From: Opitutales bacterium
GTDB lineage: Bacteria > Verrucomicrobiota > Verrucomicrobiia > Opitutales > JAFGAQ01
Length of the DNA: 13,478 nt
Reading direction: 5' to 3'
Assembly (NCBI GenBank): GCA_028704125.1
Contig: JAQVLM010000029.1
Span: 1 to 13,478 of the forward strand
In this document: in pieces, positions 6,029 to 13,478 of the stretch
Position numbering within the stretch: position 1 is the stretch's first letter
Layout: each line of letters begins with the position of its first letter
Translations under genes and position numbers: made by a program
Notes under the pieces: generated by a model
What the model was told of the DNA's origin: nothing
Databases searched by the model: none
The model's input: the letters and a program-made list of their open reading frames with translations, nothing else

Positions 6029-6910
6029 TCAGCGGATCACCACTTCATCCGGGATCGAAAGATCCACCACCCGGGCTTGCCTGCCCTCCCTGCGCAACCA
6101 ATCCACGCTACTGCGGAGTTGCCCGATCTGGGTGCCGGCAGAACCCGGGCGGATCACCACATCCGGAAAGTCCTTTCCCCGGGTGATCAGGACGGATCCG
6201 AGTTCCTCCTCACCTTCCGCATATCGCTCCAGTGAGACCACCCGAAGATCCGCATAGTATTCCGGATACAACACAGCCGCGCTGTTCATCCAAACCGCGA
6301 CATCCGCAACTCCGTCAATCCGGGTACCACCATCCTCAATCGCCGCAACCTTAACACCATCTATAAACGGAAGTTTCTTCATACCCGCCTCCGCGCCCTC
6401 CAGCGGACGGTAAACGACCCCGTCATCCGACACCGCGAACACGGCAACCGGGGATCCATTTCCAAGGTCCACCGCCATCCGGAGCAAAGGCTTCCGCTCC
6501 TCCAATTCGATCGCGAGGATGTCGGGAAACACCCGCTTGACCACGGCACGTTTCACCTGCCCAAAGGACTCGAGCTTGTGCCCGATGGCTTTGATATCGA
6601 CATCCATCAGCGTGACTCCCGGCTTAAGGCCATGCTGCCGCGCCAACCACGCGTCCGGAAGCACCCCATCCGTTGCAAAATGGATCTGACGCATCGGTTC
6701 TGAGGTTTCCGGCACGAGCGCGGCCACCCCGTCAATTCCGCCCCTGCGCACCACCCATCCACTCAGCAGCCAAATCCCGACTCCGGCAAAAAGCAGTCCG
6801 ATGGCCCATCCCCAAACGGCGACGGGCATCCGATGAATAGCTGTGACCCCCACATCCGCCTTGTTTTGCAAATCCCTCCATCCTATGATTTGATCTCTGC
6901 TCTCGTTCAT
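6029..6910 (-). CDS. ftsQ: Cell division protein FtsQ (POTRA domain)
   Basis: Encodes 293 residues of a bitopic divisome protein, which elsewhere bridges early and late division proteins through FtsB and FtsL. A cytoplasmic stretch of about 30 residues is followed by one membrane segment (about 31-50). A POTRA domain comes next, about 74-143: IHFATDGVLPDAWLARQHG, GVTLMDVDIKAI, and then VKRAVVKRVFPDILAIELEERKP, the most conserved block. The FtsQ-specific beta domain fills the rest, ending with VVDLSIPDEVVIR. The start is supported by AAAGGAGG eight bases upstream. Sequence outside the POTRA is weakly conserved as usual, so the call rests on the domain order and the ddl-ftsQ-ftsA context. Confidence 0.92.
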   Translation of the reverse strand: MNESRDQIIGWRDLQNKADVGVTAIHRMPVAVWGWAIGLLFAGVGIWLLSGWVVRRGGIDGVAALVPETSEPMRQIHFATDGVLPDAWLARQHGLKPGVTLMDVDIKAIGHKLESFGQVKRAVVKRVFPDILAIELEERKPLLRMAVDLGNGSPVAVFAVSDDGVVYRPLEGAEAGMKKLPFIDGVKVAAIEDGGTRIDGVADVAVWMNSAAVLYPEYYADLRVVSLERYAEGEEELGSVLITRGKDFPDVVIRPGSAGTQIGQLRSSVDWLRREGRQARVVDLSIPDEVVIR

Positions 6911-6918
6911 TGAGGCAT

Positions 6919-6926
6919 CCTCCTTT
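6919..6926 (-). promoter_or_regulatory. Strong Shine-Dalgarno of ftsQ
   Basis: AAAGGAGG on the minus strand, eight bases before the ftsQ ATG at 6910, touches the last base of the ddl stop codon (6926-6928). It is the best ribosome binding site in the window and fixes the ftsQ start. Confidence 0.85.
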
Positions 6927-7891
6927 CATCCTCTATTTGTGCGGTTCCGGAATCGTTCAAGCGCCGGATTGACCATCCGGACCACCAGATCCCCGAACCC
7001 TAGTCCCACCCCGGATGCGCTCTTCGGCAACAGACTCTTGGAAGTCATTCCGGGAAGGGTGTTAATCTCCAGAAAAACCGGAGATTCCATGTCGTCATCC
7101 AACATAAAGTCCACTCTTGCAAAATCCCGGCATCCACACACTTGAAACGCGGATGCCGCATCCCGTTTGATACGGGCCCTGGTCCCTTCGTCCAAGAGCG
7201 CCGGCACCTCATAGCGGGTAACGTTTGCCTGATACTTCTTATTGTAGTCGTAGGGGCTCTGGTCCGGCAAAACAATCTCCACCACCTCCATCGGCAACCC
7301 ATCGAGAACCCCGACCGAAAACTCACGCCCACGGATGCGCCGTTCGAGAATCCATCCACTCGATACGATCGGATCCCCTTTGCCCAAAAAACACTTCAAG
7401 TCCGCGGCGTCCGCAAGGATATGCAAACCGACACTACTCCCCATCGCCCTTGGTTTCGCCACGATTTCCGGTCCGATCCTGTGAACCAGATCATCCGCAT
7501 CCAGGCCCGCTATTCCATCCCATGCCACCGATGGCGCGCAGGAGACTCCAAGCGCAAGAACCCGCTCCTTCGTGATAACCTTGTCCATGCAGACCGCACT
7601 CGACCGGCTATCCGATCCGGCAAATTCAACACCAGCTGCTTCCAGCAGCCCCTGAAAGCGCCCATCTTCGCCAAACTCACCATGCAACACAGGAAAAACC
7701 ACATCCCCTTCGCCGTCGATACCCGCAGGAATGACAGCTGAGTCAATACGCACTCCGCTTGCATTCAGCCCCTGGTCGATCAGTCCGTCCAAAACCGCCG
7801 CACCGGAAACCAGCGAAACCTCCCGCTCGGCTCCGACGCCACCATACACCACCACAATACGCGGTTCCATTCCTGATCGATTGCTTTTCAT
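6926..7891 (-). CDS. ddl: D-alanine--D-alanine ligase
   Basis: Encodes 321 residues of the ATP-grasp enzyme that joins two D-alanines for the peptidoglycan stem peptide. Motifs in order: YGGVGAEREVSLVSG (16-30) with Glu23 binding the first D-Ala, LHGEFGEDG (69-77), MDK (102-104), KPRAMGSSVGL (146-156) for ATP, YDYNKKY (214-220) whose Tyr220 matches the tyrosine of D-Ala-D-Ala rather than D-Ala-D-Lac ligases, and the metal-binding FLEINTLPGMT (273-283). Its ATG overlaps the murC-murB stop as ATGA, which argues for the start at 7891 rather than the in-frame Met8. ftsQ follows after 15 bases. Nothing in the sequence suggests vancomycin-type specificity. Confidence 0.97.
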   Translation of the reverse strand: MKSNRSGMEPRIVVVYGGVGAEREVSLVSGAAVLDGLIDQGLNASGVRIDSAVIPAGIDGEGDVVFPVLHGEFGEDGRFQGLLEAAGVEFAGSDSRSSAVCMDKVITKERVLALGVSCAPSVAWDGIAGLDADDLVHRIGPEIVAKPRAMGSSVGLHILADAADLKCFLGKGDPIVSSGWILERRIRGREFSVGVLDGLPMEVVEIVLPDQSPYDYNKKYQANVTRYEVPALLDEGTRARIKRDAASAFQVCGCRDFARVDFMLDDDMESPVFLEINTLPGMTSKSLLPKSASGVGLGFGDLVVRMVNPALERFRNRTNRG

Positions 7892-10161
7892 AATGAACCC
7901 ACTCCACTCCCACTCATGGTATCCTGATGATTCGGTCCATGCTCATGCCCAAGCTGACGTAGCTCCAGCTCGAGTTCGATATGATGCACCTGATTCACTC
8001 TCTCGCGTACTACACGAATCAAAGCTTCAACATCCGTGGAGGTGGCCTCACCCGTGTTGACAAGGAAGTTCCCGTGTATCGGAGACACCATCGCCCCACC
8101 GATGCGAAGCCCCTTCAGACCCGCCTCGTCGATCAACTTTCCCGCTGACATCGACGGGGGGTTCCGGAAGATGCATCCGGCGCTCGGCTCCCATGGCTGG
8201 CTCGACTTCCGTCGTTTTGAATAGGCGTCCATGGTCTGCCGTATGGCCTCGGGATCGTGCCCGTGCTGGCCTGCTAACACCGCCCCCAAAACGACATATC
8301 GGTCCAATCCCGGGGAGCAACGGTATCCCATTGCCAGACCTGCCGCCGGCAACCGCTCCACCCGCCCGTCGGGGCTCAGCAGCTCCACCTGTTCAAGGAC
8401 ATCCCGCATCTCACGCCCCATCGCACCCGCATTCATCCGGAGCGCACCACCAACGGAGCCCGGAATGCCTTCCAGAAACTCAAATCCCGACACACCCAAC
8501 GATGCCGCCTTACGTGCGAGCTCCTTGAGCGGCAGTCCGGCCCTCGCCCAAATCCGCCCTTGCCCCAGATCTGCCATGCCACGCCACCCGCTCTGACTCA
8601 AACGGATCACCAACCCGTCAAAGCCGGCGTCGTCCGCCATCAGGTTCGAGCCCCGCCCCATCACCACCGTGCGGATGCCGAGCAGATTCGCGGTCTTCAT
8701 GATAATCTGAAGATCTCCTGCGCTTGCCGGCTCAGCATACAGTCTCGCGCACCCGCCAACGTTCAGGGACATCTTGTGCTTAAGGGGTTCATTCACGGCC
8801 AATCGGGTCTGCGGCATGACCAGATCCGTGATGTATTTCACCCATTTGTCCTCAAATGATCCTTCGCCCCATGCGGACAACACCCACTTGGCCCATTTGT
8901 CGATATCTCCCGCTCCGGCAAACAGATACACTGTCTGGGCAGATTCCTGCCTGCGCATCCACTCCAATAGCGCATGGGGAGATTCCATCCGATGCGTTGC
9001 CCGGATCCCCAAACTTGAAACCCGCGCCAGTAGCCCCTCTGATGTTCCACTTGCGTCAAAATGCTCAAACGCGGCATATTCCGGAAGCAGGATCGATTCC
9101 GCTGAGGAAAGCACCCGGGCAAATCCATCCATCAAATGCCTGGTCCGCGAGTATCGGTGGGGCTGAAACACCCAAACGATACGGTGCTCCGGAAAACGTG
9201 TTCCGGCCCAATCAAAAAGCGCCTTCAACTCGGTGGGATGATGGGCGTAGTCCTGAACCATCCAATTCGAGCCGTCCAGCCGATAGACCCCTTGCCGCCG
9301 CTCCACTCCGGGAAAGGATGCCATCTGGAGCAATGCCACCGCGCCCTCTTCACAAACCGGCGTCGCCCCCCCCATCATTGAAACCGCTATACCGGAGAGC
9401 TCCCAATTTCCGGGATTGAACCCAAGCTGGGGTCCGGAACCCAAGGCAGGCAAGACAATCCATTCCGACCTCGAGGTTTCCTTATCCAATCCAAGCCGCT
9501 CGCACGAGTCGGCCCGCGTAATCACCTTGCCACCGGTCCGTGCAATCAGGCGCCTGAACGAATCCAGCATCTCCTCCTCACTCTGGTAGCAGTCCATGTG
9601 ATCCCAATCCAAGTTGGTGATCACGGTCACCTCCGGGGAAAACGCCTCGATCGTGCCATCACTCTCATCGATCTCCGCAACCACCCACTCCGAATCGGAT
9701 GACCAACGCGAAGGAGGATACGCAGACTCCTTGAACAAACCGCCCAGAATATAGTCCGCCGAGAGCGATTCTCCCAATAAGCGATGAATGGTCATTGCGG
9801 TTGTCGTGGTTTTCCCGTGACTCCCGACCACTGCCAGAAGCTTTTTTTCCCGCACCACATCCGCCAGACACTCTCCCCGAAAACAGAAACGGGCATCTGG
9901 AAACAGCGCCTTCAAAGCATCCACTCGGGTCCCTTCATGCTGAAGTGCCCGACTCATTACAACCGTATCGGGAGATTGGATCGGATGCACACTGTCGAAA
10001 AACTCCACCCCTCCCGATTCCAGAATCGATCTCACATGGGCATCGGCGTAGTCGTCCACACCGCTGACACGATCCCCCCGGCTGCGCAAATACAGTGCCA
10101 ACGGGGCCATGCCCATACCGCAGACGCCTGCAAAAAGATAATGATGGGGGGATTCACTCAT
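7888..10161 (-). CDS. murC-murB: MurC-MurB fusion: UDP-MurNAc--L-alanine ligase / UDP-GlcNAc-enolpyruvate reductase
   Basis: One 757-residue frame joins two consecutive cytoplasmic steps. Residues 1 to about 440 are MurC, which adds L-alanine to UDP-MurNAc: a Rossmann start (AGVCGMGMAPLA, 11-22), the ATP P-loop GSHGKTTTT (113-121), AEIDESDGT (162-170), NLDWDHMD (183-190), and AHHPTE (306-311). Residues about 450 to 745 are a type II (short) MurB, the FAD/NADPH enzyme that makes UDP-MurNAc: NVGGCARLY, GRGSNLM (502-508), EGIPGSVGGALRMNAGA (564-580), YRCS (613-616), and AGCIFRNP (661-668). Cys663 sits where E. coli and S. aureus MurB have the proton-donating serine. The joining stretch is short and no stop or frameshift is seen. 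Both ends overlap neighbours as ATGA (murG and ddl). The fusion puts the product of MurB directly beside MurC. Confidence 0.95.
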   Translation of the reverse strand: MSESPHHYLFAGVCGMGMAPLALYLRSRGDRVSGVDDYADAHVRSILESGGVEFFDSVHPIQSPDTVVMSRALQHEGTRVDALKALFPDARFCFRGECLADVVREKKLLAVVGSHGKTTTTAMTIHRLLGESLSADYILGGLFKESAYPPSRWSSDSEWVVAEIDESDGTIEAFSPEVTVITNLDWDHMDCYQSEEEMLDSFRRLIARTGGKVITRADSCERLGLDKETSRSEWIVLPALGSGPQLGFNPGNWELSGIAVSMMGGATPVCEEGAVALLQMASFPGVERRQGVYRLDGSNWMVQDYAHHPTELKALFDWAGTRFPEHRIVWVFQPHRYSRTRHLMDGFARVLSSAESILLPEYAAFEHFDASGTSEGLLARVSSLGIRATHRMESPHALLEWMRRQESAQTVYLFAGAGDIDKWAKWVLSAWGEGSFEDKWVKYITDLVMPQTRLAVNEPLKHKMSLNVGGCARLYAEPASAGDLQIIMKTANLLGIRTVVMGRGSNLMADDAGFDGLVIRLSQSGWRGMADLGQGRIWARAGLPLKELARKAASLGVSGFEFLEGIPGSVGGALRMNAGAMGREMRDVLEQVELLSPDGRVERLPAAGLAMGYRCSPGLDRYVVLGAVLAGQHGHDPEAIRQTMDAYSKRRKSSQPWEPSAGCIFRNPPSMSAGKLIDEAGLKGLRIGGAMVSPIHGNFLVNTGEATSTDVEALIRVVRERVNQVHHIELELELRQLGHEHGPNHQDTMSGSGVGSL

Positions 10162-11264
10162 ACATCAGCCTCCCGCTCAATGCCTTGCCAGTCACCGCAT
10201 CCGCGGTCAACCAGCGCCAAGGTGTCAACCAGACGACCGATCGCGTTACCGGCATGCCACCTTTCCAGGTTTTTGCGACACGCTTGCATACGGGTGGCAT
10301 CACCCATCCATTCGAGTATCAATGCGGTTGCTGAATCGAGCTCAGCCTGCGGAAGAACTATTCCACAACCCGCCTCCACAAATCGCCTCGCATTCTCCAT
10401 CTGATGGTCAGCTGCCGCATAAGGATAAGGCACAAGAACCGATGGAACGCCAAAAGCCGCAAGCTCGGAGAGGGTTCCCGACCCCGACCGGGCAATGACA
10501 AAATCCGATGCGGAATACAGTCCCGGCATATCATCACAAAAGTCCATTATCCGGACACTATCCGGCACCAGTCCCGGCATGCCCGCATTACCGCAGACAC
10601 AAAACACCTGAATTCCGGCATTCCTCAATTCTCCGCTCGCACGTGCCGCCCATTGGTTGAGGGCTTTGGAGCCTTGGCTTCCCCCAAAAACTGTCAGAAC
10701 CGGAAGATCCGGATCCAGCCCGAGCGCCAACTTCGCATCCCGCATCTCTCCGCGTTTAAGCTCCGCTCTCATCGGCAGCCCGGTTTCAATCACCCGGCGG
10801 CTCCTCCTCCAGCATGACGCCTCATCCAGCAGGCGGGTAACCCATGTCGCAACAGAAACAGGCCGGAACCATGACGCCAGTTTTCCCGGAACACTATTGG
10901 ACTCGTGAATCTGCAACGGAATACCGAGAAGACATGCTGCCGTCGCAACCGGCGCGCATCCAAACCCACCCGTGGCCAACACCAGATCCACGCGCGCCTC
11001 ATCCAAATACCTCGAACTTTTCCAGACTGCCGCGACCATCTCTGCAGCAAAAACCAATAATCCGCGGGCGCCTCCATTTCCGCGGGCCTGGCTCATCGCG
11101 ACAAACGCGAGGTCCGGATACCGTGACTGCAACCGCCGGTCCACCCCTTTTCGGGTCGTAGAAATCCCGGTGCGAATCCCACGGCGGCCAAGCCGCTGCG
11201 CCAGTGCGATCGCGGGAGCCAAATGCCCTCCTGATCCACCCGAAGCCAATAGCACCGTTTTCAT
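10158..11264 (-). CDS. murG: Lipid II synthase MurG (undecaprenyl-PP-MurNAc-pentapeptide GlcNAc transferase)
   Basis: Encodes 368 residues of the GT-B glycosyltransferase that adds GlcNAc to lipid I on the inner face of the membrane. The N-terminal loop is SGGSGGHLAPA (8-18), then LATGGFGCAPVATAA (96-110) and GIPLQIHESNSVPGK (114-128). The UDP-GlcNAc-binding C-terminal domain shows FGGSQGSKALN (193-203) and ARSGSGTLSELAAFGVPSVL (258-277), followed by DHQMENA (286-292). The open frame continues 47 codons upstream, inside ftsW, without MurG similarity; the ATG at 11264 overlaps the ftsW stop as ATGA and starts the family core at once. The end overlaps murC-murB in the same way. Confidence 0.97.
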   Translation of the reverse strand: MKTVLLASGGSGGHLAPAIALAQRLGRRGIRTGISTTRKGVDRRLQSRYPDLAFVAMSQARGNGGARGLLVFAAEMVAAVWKSSRYLDEARVDLVLATGGFGCAPVATAACLLGIPLQIHESNSVPGKLASWFRPVSVATWVTRLLDEASCWRRSRRVIETGLPMRAELKRGEMRDAKLALGLDPDLPVLTVFGGSQGSKALNQWAARASGELRNAGIQVFCVCGNAGMPGLVPDSVRIMDFCDDMPGLYSASDFVIARSGSGTLSELAAFGVPSVLVPYPYAAADHQMENARRFVEAGCGIVLPQAELDSATALILEWMGDATRMQACRKNLERWHAGNAIGRLVDTLALVDRGCGDWQGIEREADV

Positions 11265-12382
11265 AGTTCCCGGGGATGAATAATCAGGGATCGATTGGAG
11301 TGTCGCCAGGCACAAACCACAGCGCCCATCATCATGAAAGCTCCCACCAGATTCGATCCACCATAACTGATGAACGGCAACGATATTCCCTTTGTCGGGA
11401 GACAACCGGTGACCACACCCATGTTAAACAGTGCCTGTAGCGTCAGGAAGCTTCCGCACCCCACCGTAACAAGAAACCAGAATGAGTCGAAACACCGCGC
11501 GGCAATCGTTACGATACCCGAAAACAGAACAACAAACAAAACGACGATCGACAGAGTGGCGACCATCCCAAGCTCCTCTCCAAGAACACTGAAAATGAAG
11601 TCGGTGTGCGCTTCCGGCAGATACGCGAGCTGTTGGCGTCCATTCCCAATGCCGACCCCGGTCACACCCCCGGCGCCGAATGCGTGCAGTCCCTGCCACA
11701 GTTGATAGGCCCCGTCCGCACGGTTTGCCTCCGTATCAAGGAAGGAGGTGATACGCTTCCAGCGGACCGGATCCTGGTGAATCAGCGCGCCAACCACCAA
11801 AACCCCGACCGATACCATCGGCAAGAGATACCGTAGGCGACCACCCCACATGAAGATCATGGTTACACCCACACCTCCATACAAAACTGCGGTGCCATAG
11901 TCCGGCTCCAGAATCACAAGCGCGGAGAAGAGTCCGGTGATTCCGATGGGTATCACCATTCCCTTCCAAAACCGCTGGCGATCGCGCTGCGAGCGGTTCA
12001 TGTAGTGCGCCATCCCGATCACAAAACCGACTTTGACGATCTCTGAAACCTGCAGGCGGACAAATCCGAAATCCAACCAGCGTTGCGCCCCGTTTACACG
12101 GACTCCGACACCGGGAAGCAACACAATGACCAGCAACAACGCCGATCCGGCGAGGCCGGCATACGCCATCCTCCGGATCCAACGCTCGGATGCGCAGGCA
12201 ATCACTAGACCCGCCACACTTGCGAGGGCCAACAGGATCGCCTGCTTGCGAAAAAGGTTTACGGGGATCTCGAAAGATCCCCGTAAGGCGCTATATAAAC
12301 ACACCAACCCAAATCCGGTCAGTAGTGTGGCGCCCATCACACAGAGTATGACCGGAAAATTCTTTGATACACGATGGTCCAT
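11261..12382 (-). CDS. ftsW: Cell division SEDS glycosyltransferase FtsW
   Basis: Encodes 373 residues with about ten membrane segments. FtsW polymerises lipid II into septal glycan together with a class B PBP. Landmarks are the Arg-Trp stretch GAQRWLDFGFVRLQVSEIVK (98-117), LEPDYGTA (158-165), and the large periplasmic loop YLPEAHTDFIFSV (254-266) with the catalytic-site Asp261. The closing block is GCLPTKGISLPFISYGGSNL (326-345). The usual QPSE motif reads QVSE here. The shape could also be RodA, but the place before murG in a dcw cluster decides for FtsW. AAAGGGAG lies three bases before the ATG. Codons 32-46 contain a strong hairpin with a T-run, described separately. Confidence 0.95.
   Translation of the reverse strand: MDHRVSKNFPVILCVMGATLLTGFGLVCLYSALRGSFEIPVNLFRKQAILLALASVAGLVIACASERWIRRMAYAGLAGSALLLVIVLLPGVGVRVNGAQRWLDFGFVRLQVSEIVKVGFVIGMAHYMNRSQRDRQRFWKGMVIPIGITGLFSALVILEPDYGTAVLYGGVGVTMIFMWGGRLRYLLPMVSVGVLVVGALIHQDPVRWKRITSFLDTEANRADGAYQLWQGLHAFGAGGVTGVGIGNGRQQLAYLPEAHTDFIFSVLGEELGMVATLSIVVLFVVLFSGIVTIAARCFDSFWFLVTVGCGSFLTLQALFNMGVVTGCLPTKGISLPFISYGGSNLVGAFMMMGAVVCAWRHSNRSLIIHPREL
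12251..12286 (-). terminator. Terminator-like hairpin inside the 5' part of ftsW
   Basis: In the ftsW message TTACGGGGATCT and AGATCCCCGTAA form a perfect 12-bp stem closed by a TTCG loop (12286-12259). Then come ACC and five T's (12255-12251). Stem, tetraloop and U-run together have the form of an intrinsic terminator pointing in the ftsW direction; the other strand has no T-run. It lies about 96 bases inside the gene. Since the cluster downstream needs transcription, it would act as a partial terminator, pause or attenuator, or be a chance result of the codons. Confidence 0.45.
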
Positions 12383-12435
12383 CGACTCCCTTTGCGAAAG
12401 ACGAAATGATTGTCATGGCCATGGTCGGAATGACC

Positions 12436-13478
12436 TCAGGATCCAACGCGGATGATCGGGAAATCGGCGAATTCCGCAGTCTTTTCTTCAACCGGTGCGG
12501 GAGCTGCCACTGGCACTTCCTTCACTTCGGGCTCCGAAACGCGAACAGCGACTGCCTGCTCACTGACCTTGGGTTCTTCCGTTTTTGCGATCAAAGTATT
12601 GCCGGATTCAGGAACAATCGCGTCCGGGGTCTTCACCTTGAGTTCGGTTCCAACCTGCAGCGCCTTTGGATTGCTGATGTTGTTGAGTTTCAGCAAATCG
12701 GCGACCGTCATCCCATACTTGCGTGCGATCGAGCCCGGAAATTCTCCGGCTTCCACCTTATGAACCAGCATCCCGTTTTCGACACGGGAAACCTCTGCAT
12801 CCGCCTTCATAACCGGCTCAACAGGAGCCGAAGCGACAACGGTCGAGGACGATACTGCTTCGCCCTTTCCGGGAATCTTCAGGACTTGCCCATCGCGGAT
12901 CATATCCTTTTTCAGTCCGTTCTTATCCTTCAAAGCGGCAACCGTCGTGTTGAAGCGGGAAGCAATGAGATAGAGGGAGTCACCCTTTTTCACTTCATAC
13001 GAGTCGCCATTGACGAGAACCGGCTTTGCAGCGGGTTCGCTCTTTGCGACCTTTTCCGACTTCGGGTTGGCATTCTTGGCAACTGCGGCAGGCTTTTCAG
13101 CACCGTTCGCATCCGCAACCATACCACTGTTCTGAGGAATCGACGAATCGACCGCAGGAATGATCAAAACCTGCTCAGGATGCAACTTCGAGTTTTCCTG
13201 CAGTCCATTTGCTTCCATCAGCTTGCGCATCGACACGTTGTGGCGTTTGGCAATCGCCCACAAGCTATCGCCTTTTTGCACAACGTAGTCTCCGGAGGAT
13301 GCCATCACATCCAGTTCGAAGGATGGATCCAACGATACCGGGGCAAATCCGCTTCCCGAAATATCCTCATTGAAGATACTTTCACGGTATGCCGGTGCTT
13401 CAGGACGCTCTGCGGTGGTGTTTGCGGCCACCACACTGCGGTTTGCGGCCGGAAGATTCGGCTTCGAAGGAGCCGCAA
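12436..13478 (-). CDS. LysM-repeat protein, 5' end beyond the window
   Basis: The frame is open to the right edge, so 346 C-terminal residues are visible and the N-terminus, probably with a signal or membrane segment, is missing. A GTG at 13434 lies in frame but is an unlikely start because the same low-complexity sequence continues upstream of it. Three LysM domains are seen at about residues 64-107 (YVVQKGDSLWAIAKRHNVS), 160-202 (YEVKKGDSLYLIASRFNTT) and 238-281 (HKVEAGEFPGSIARKYGMT); the third is the most diverged. LysM binds the glycan of peptidoglycan. Linkers and tail are rich in Ala, Val, Glu, Lys and Pro, and no catalytic domain follows. It precedes ftsW by 53 bases in the same direction, so it probably belongs to the dcw cluster and acts in the periplasm at the wall or septum. 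The exact role is unknown. Confidence 0.9.
   Translation of the reverse strand, partial: AAPSKPNLPAANRSVVAANTTAERPEAPAYRESIFNEDISGSGFAPVSLDPSFELDVMASSGDYVVQKGDSLWAIAKRHNVSMRKLMEANGLQENSKLHPEQVLIIPAVDSSIPQNSGMVADANGAEKPAAVAKNANPKSEKVAKSEPAAKPVLVNGDSYEVKKGDSLYLIASRFNTTVAALKDKNGLKKDMIRDGQVLKIPGKGEAVSSSTVVASAPVEPVMKADAEVSRVENGMLVHKVEAGEFPGSIARKYGMTVADLLKLNNISNPKALQVGTELKVKTPDAIVPESGNTLIAKTEEPKVSEQAVAVRVSEPEVKEVPVAAPAPVEEKTAEFADFPIIRVGS

Noticed and set aside
7064..7086. Seven-bp inverted repeat AATCTCC/GGAGATT in ddl
   Set aside because: The arm falls in codons of the conserved LEIN motif, so the sequence is set by the protein; no terminator form.
7142..7741. 199-residue plus-strand frame opposite ddl, and a similar 206-residue frame at 9784-10404 opposite murC/murG
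   Set aside because: Both are antisense shadows with low-complexity composition and no ribosome site or family resemblance.
11265..11405. 47-residue N-terminal extension of MurG
   Set aside because: It lies inside ftsW; the ATG at 11264 gives the exact family start and the ATGA overlap.
1..13478. CRISPR arrays, tRNA or rRNA genes, insertion sequences, prophage genes
   Set aside because: No spaced direct repeats, cloverleaf-like sequence, transposase or integrase frames were seen; coding genes fill nearly all of the window.

Overview
This window looks like a chromosomal housekeeping region of a Gram-negative-type bacterium with an unusual division-gene set. The best guess is Verrucomicrobiota, class Opitutia. 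The grounds are the gene order ftsW-murG-murC/murB-ddl-ftsQ-ftsA-ftsZ, the fused MurC-MurB, the strongly diverged FtsZ and the moderately high GC. This is inference from gene content; no rRNA is present to prove it. Nearly all of the sequence is coding. No intergenic stretch exceeds about 151 bases, and I see no mobile elements, tRNAs, rRNAs or CRISPR arrays.

Left end (1-1139). A partial SAM-dependent methyltransferase runs off the left edge on the minus strand. It is divergent from the plus-strand pair rplU-rpmA (ribosomal proteins L21 and L27), and the shared spacer carries a palindrome and a promoter candidate. The 151-base gap between the convergent rpmA and sufU holds two hairpins. One of them has perfect 18-bp arms and is probably a two-way terminator.

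Middle (1140-3391, minus strand). A probable three-gene operon, read from right to left: a membrane-anchored coiled-coil protein of unknown function, the cysteine desulfurase SufS, and the sulfur-transfer/scaffold protein SufU. A promoter candidate sits almost directly on the first start codon.

Right part (3443-13478, minus strand). This is the downstream half of a dcw (division and cell wall) cluster. In transcription order it reads: LysM-repeat protein (5' end outside the window), ftsW, murG, a murC-murB fusion, ddl, ftsQ, ftsA, ftsZ. Several junctions are ATGA overlaps, so translation is probably coupled. Together these genes make lipid II precursors (MurB, MurC, Ddl, MurG), polymerise the glycan (FtsW), and build the divisome (FtsQ, FtsA, FtsZ).

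The most notable observation is the FtsZ encoded here. It keeps the overall fold pattern and the C-terminal FtsA-binding peptide, but has lost most of the glycine/threonine signature for GTP binding and the T7-loop residues that drive hydrolysis. A second point is a near-perfect intrinsic-terminator-like hairpin inside the 5' part of ftsW.
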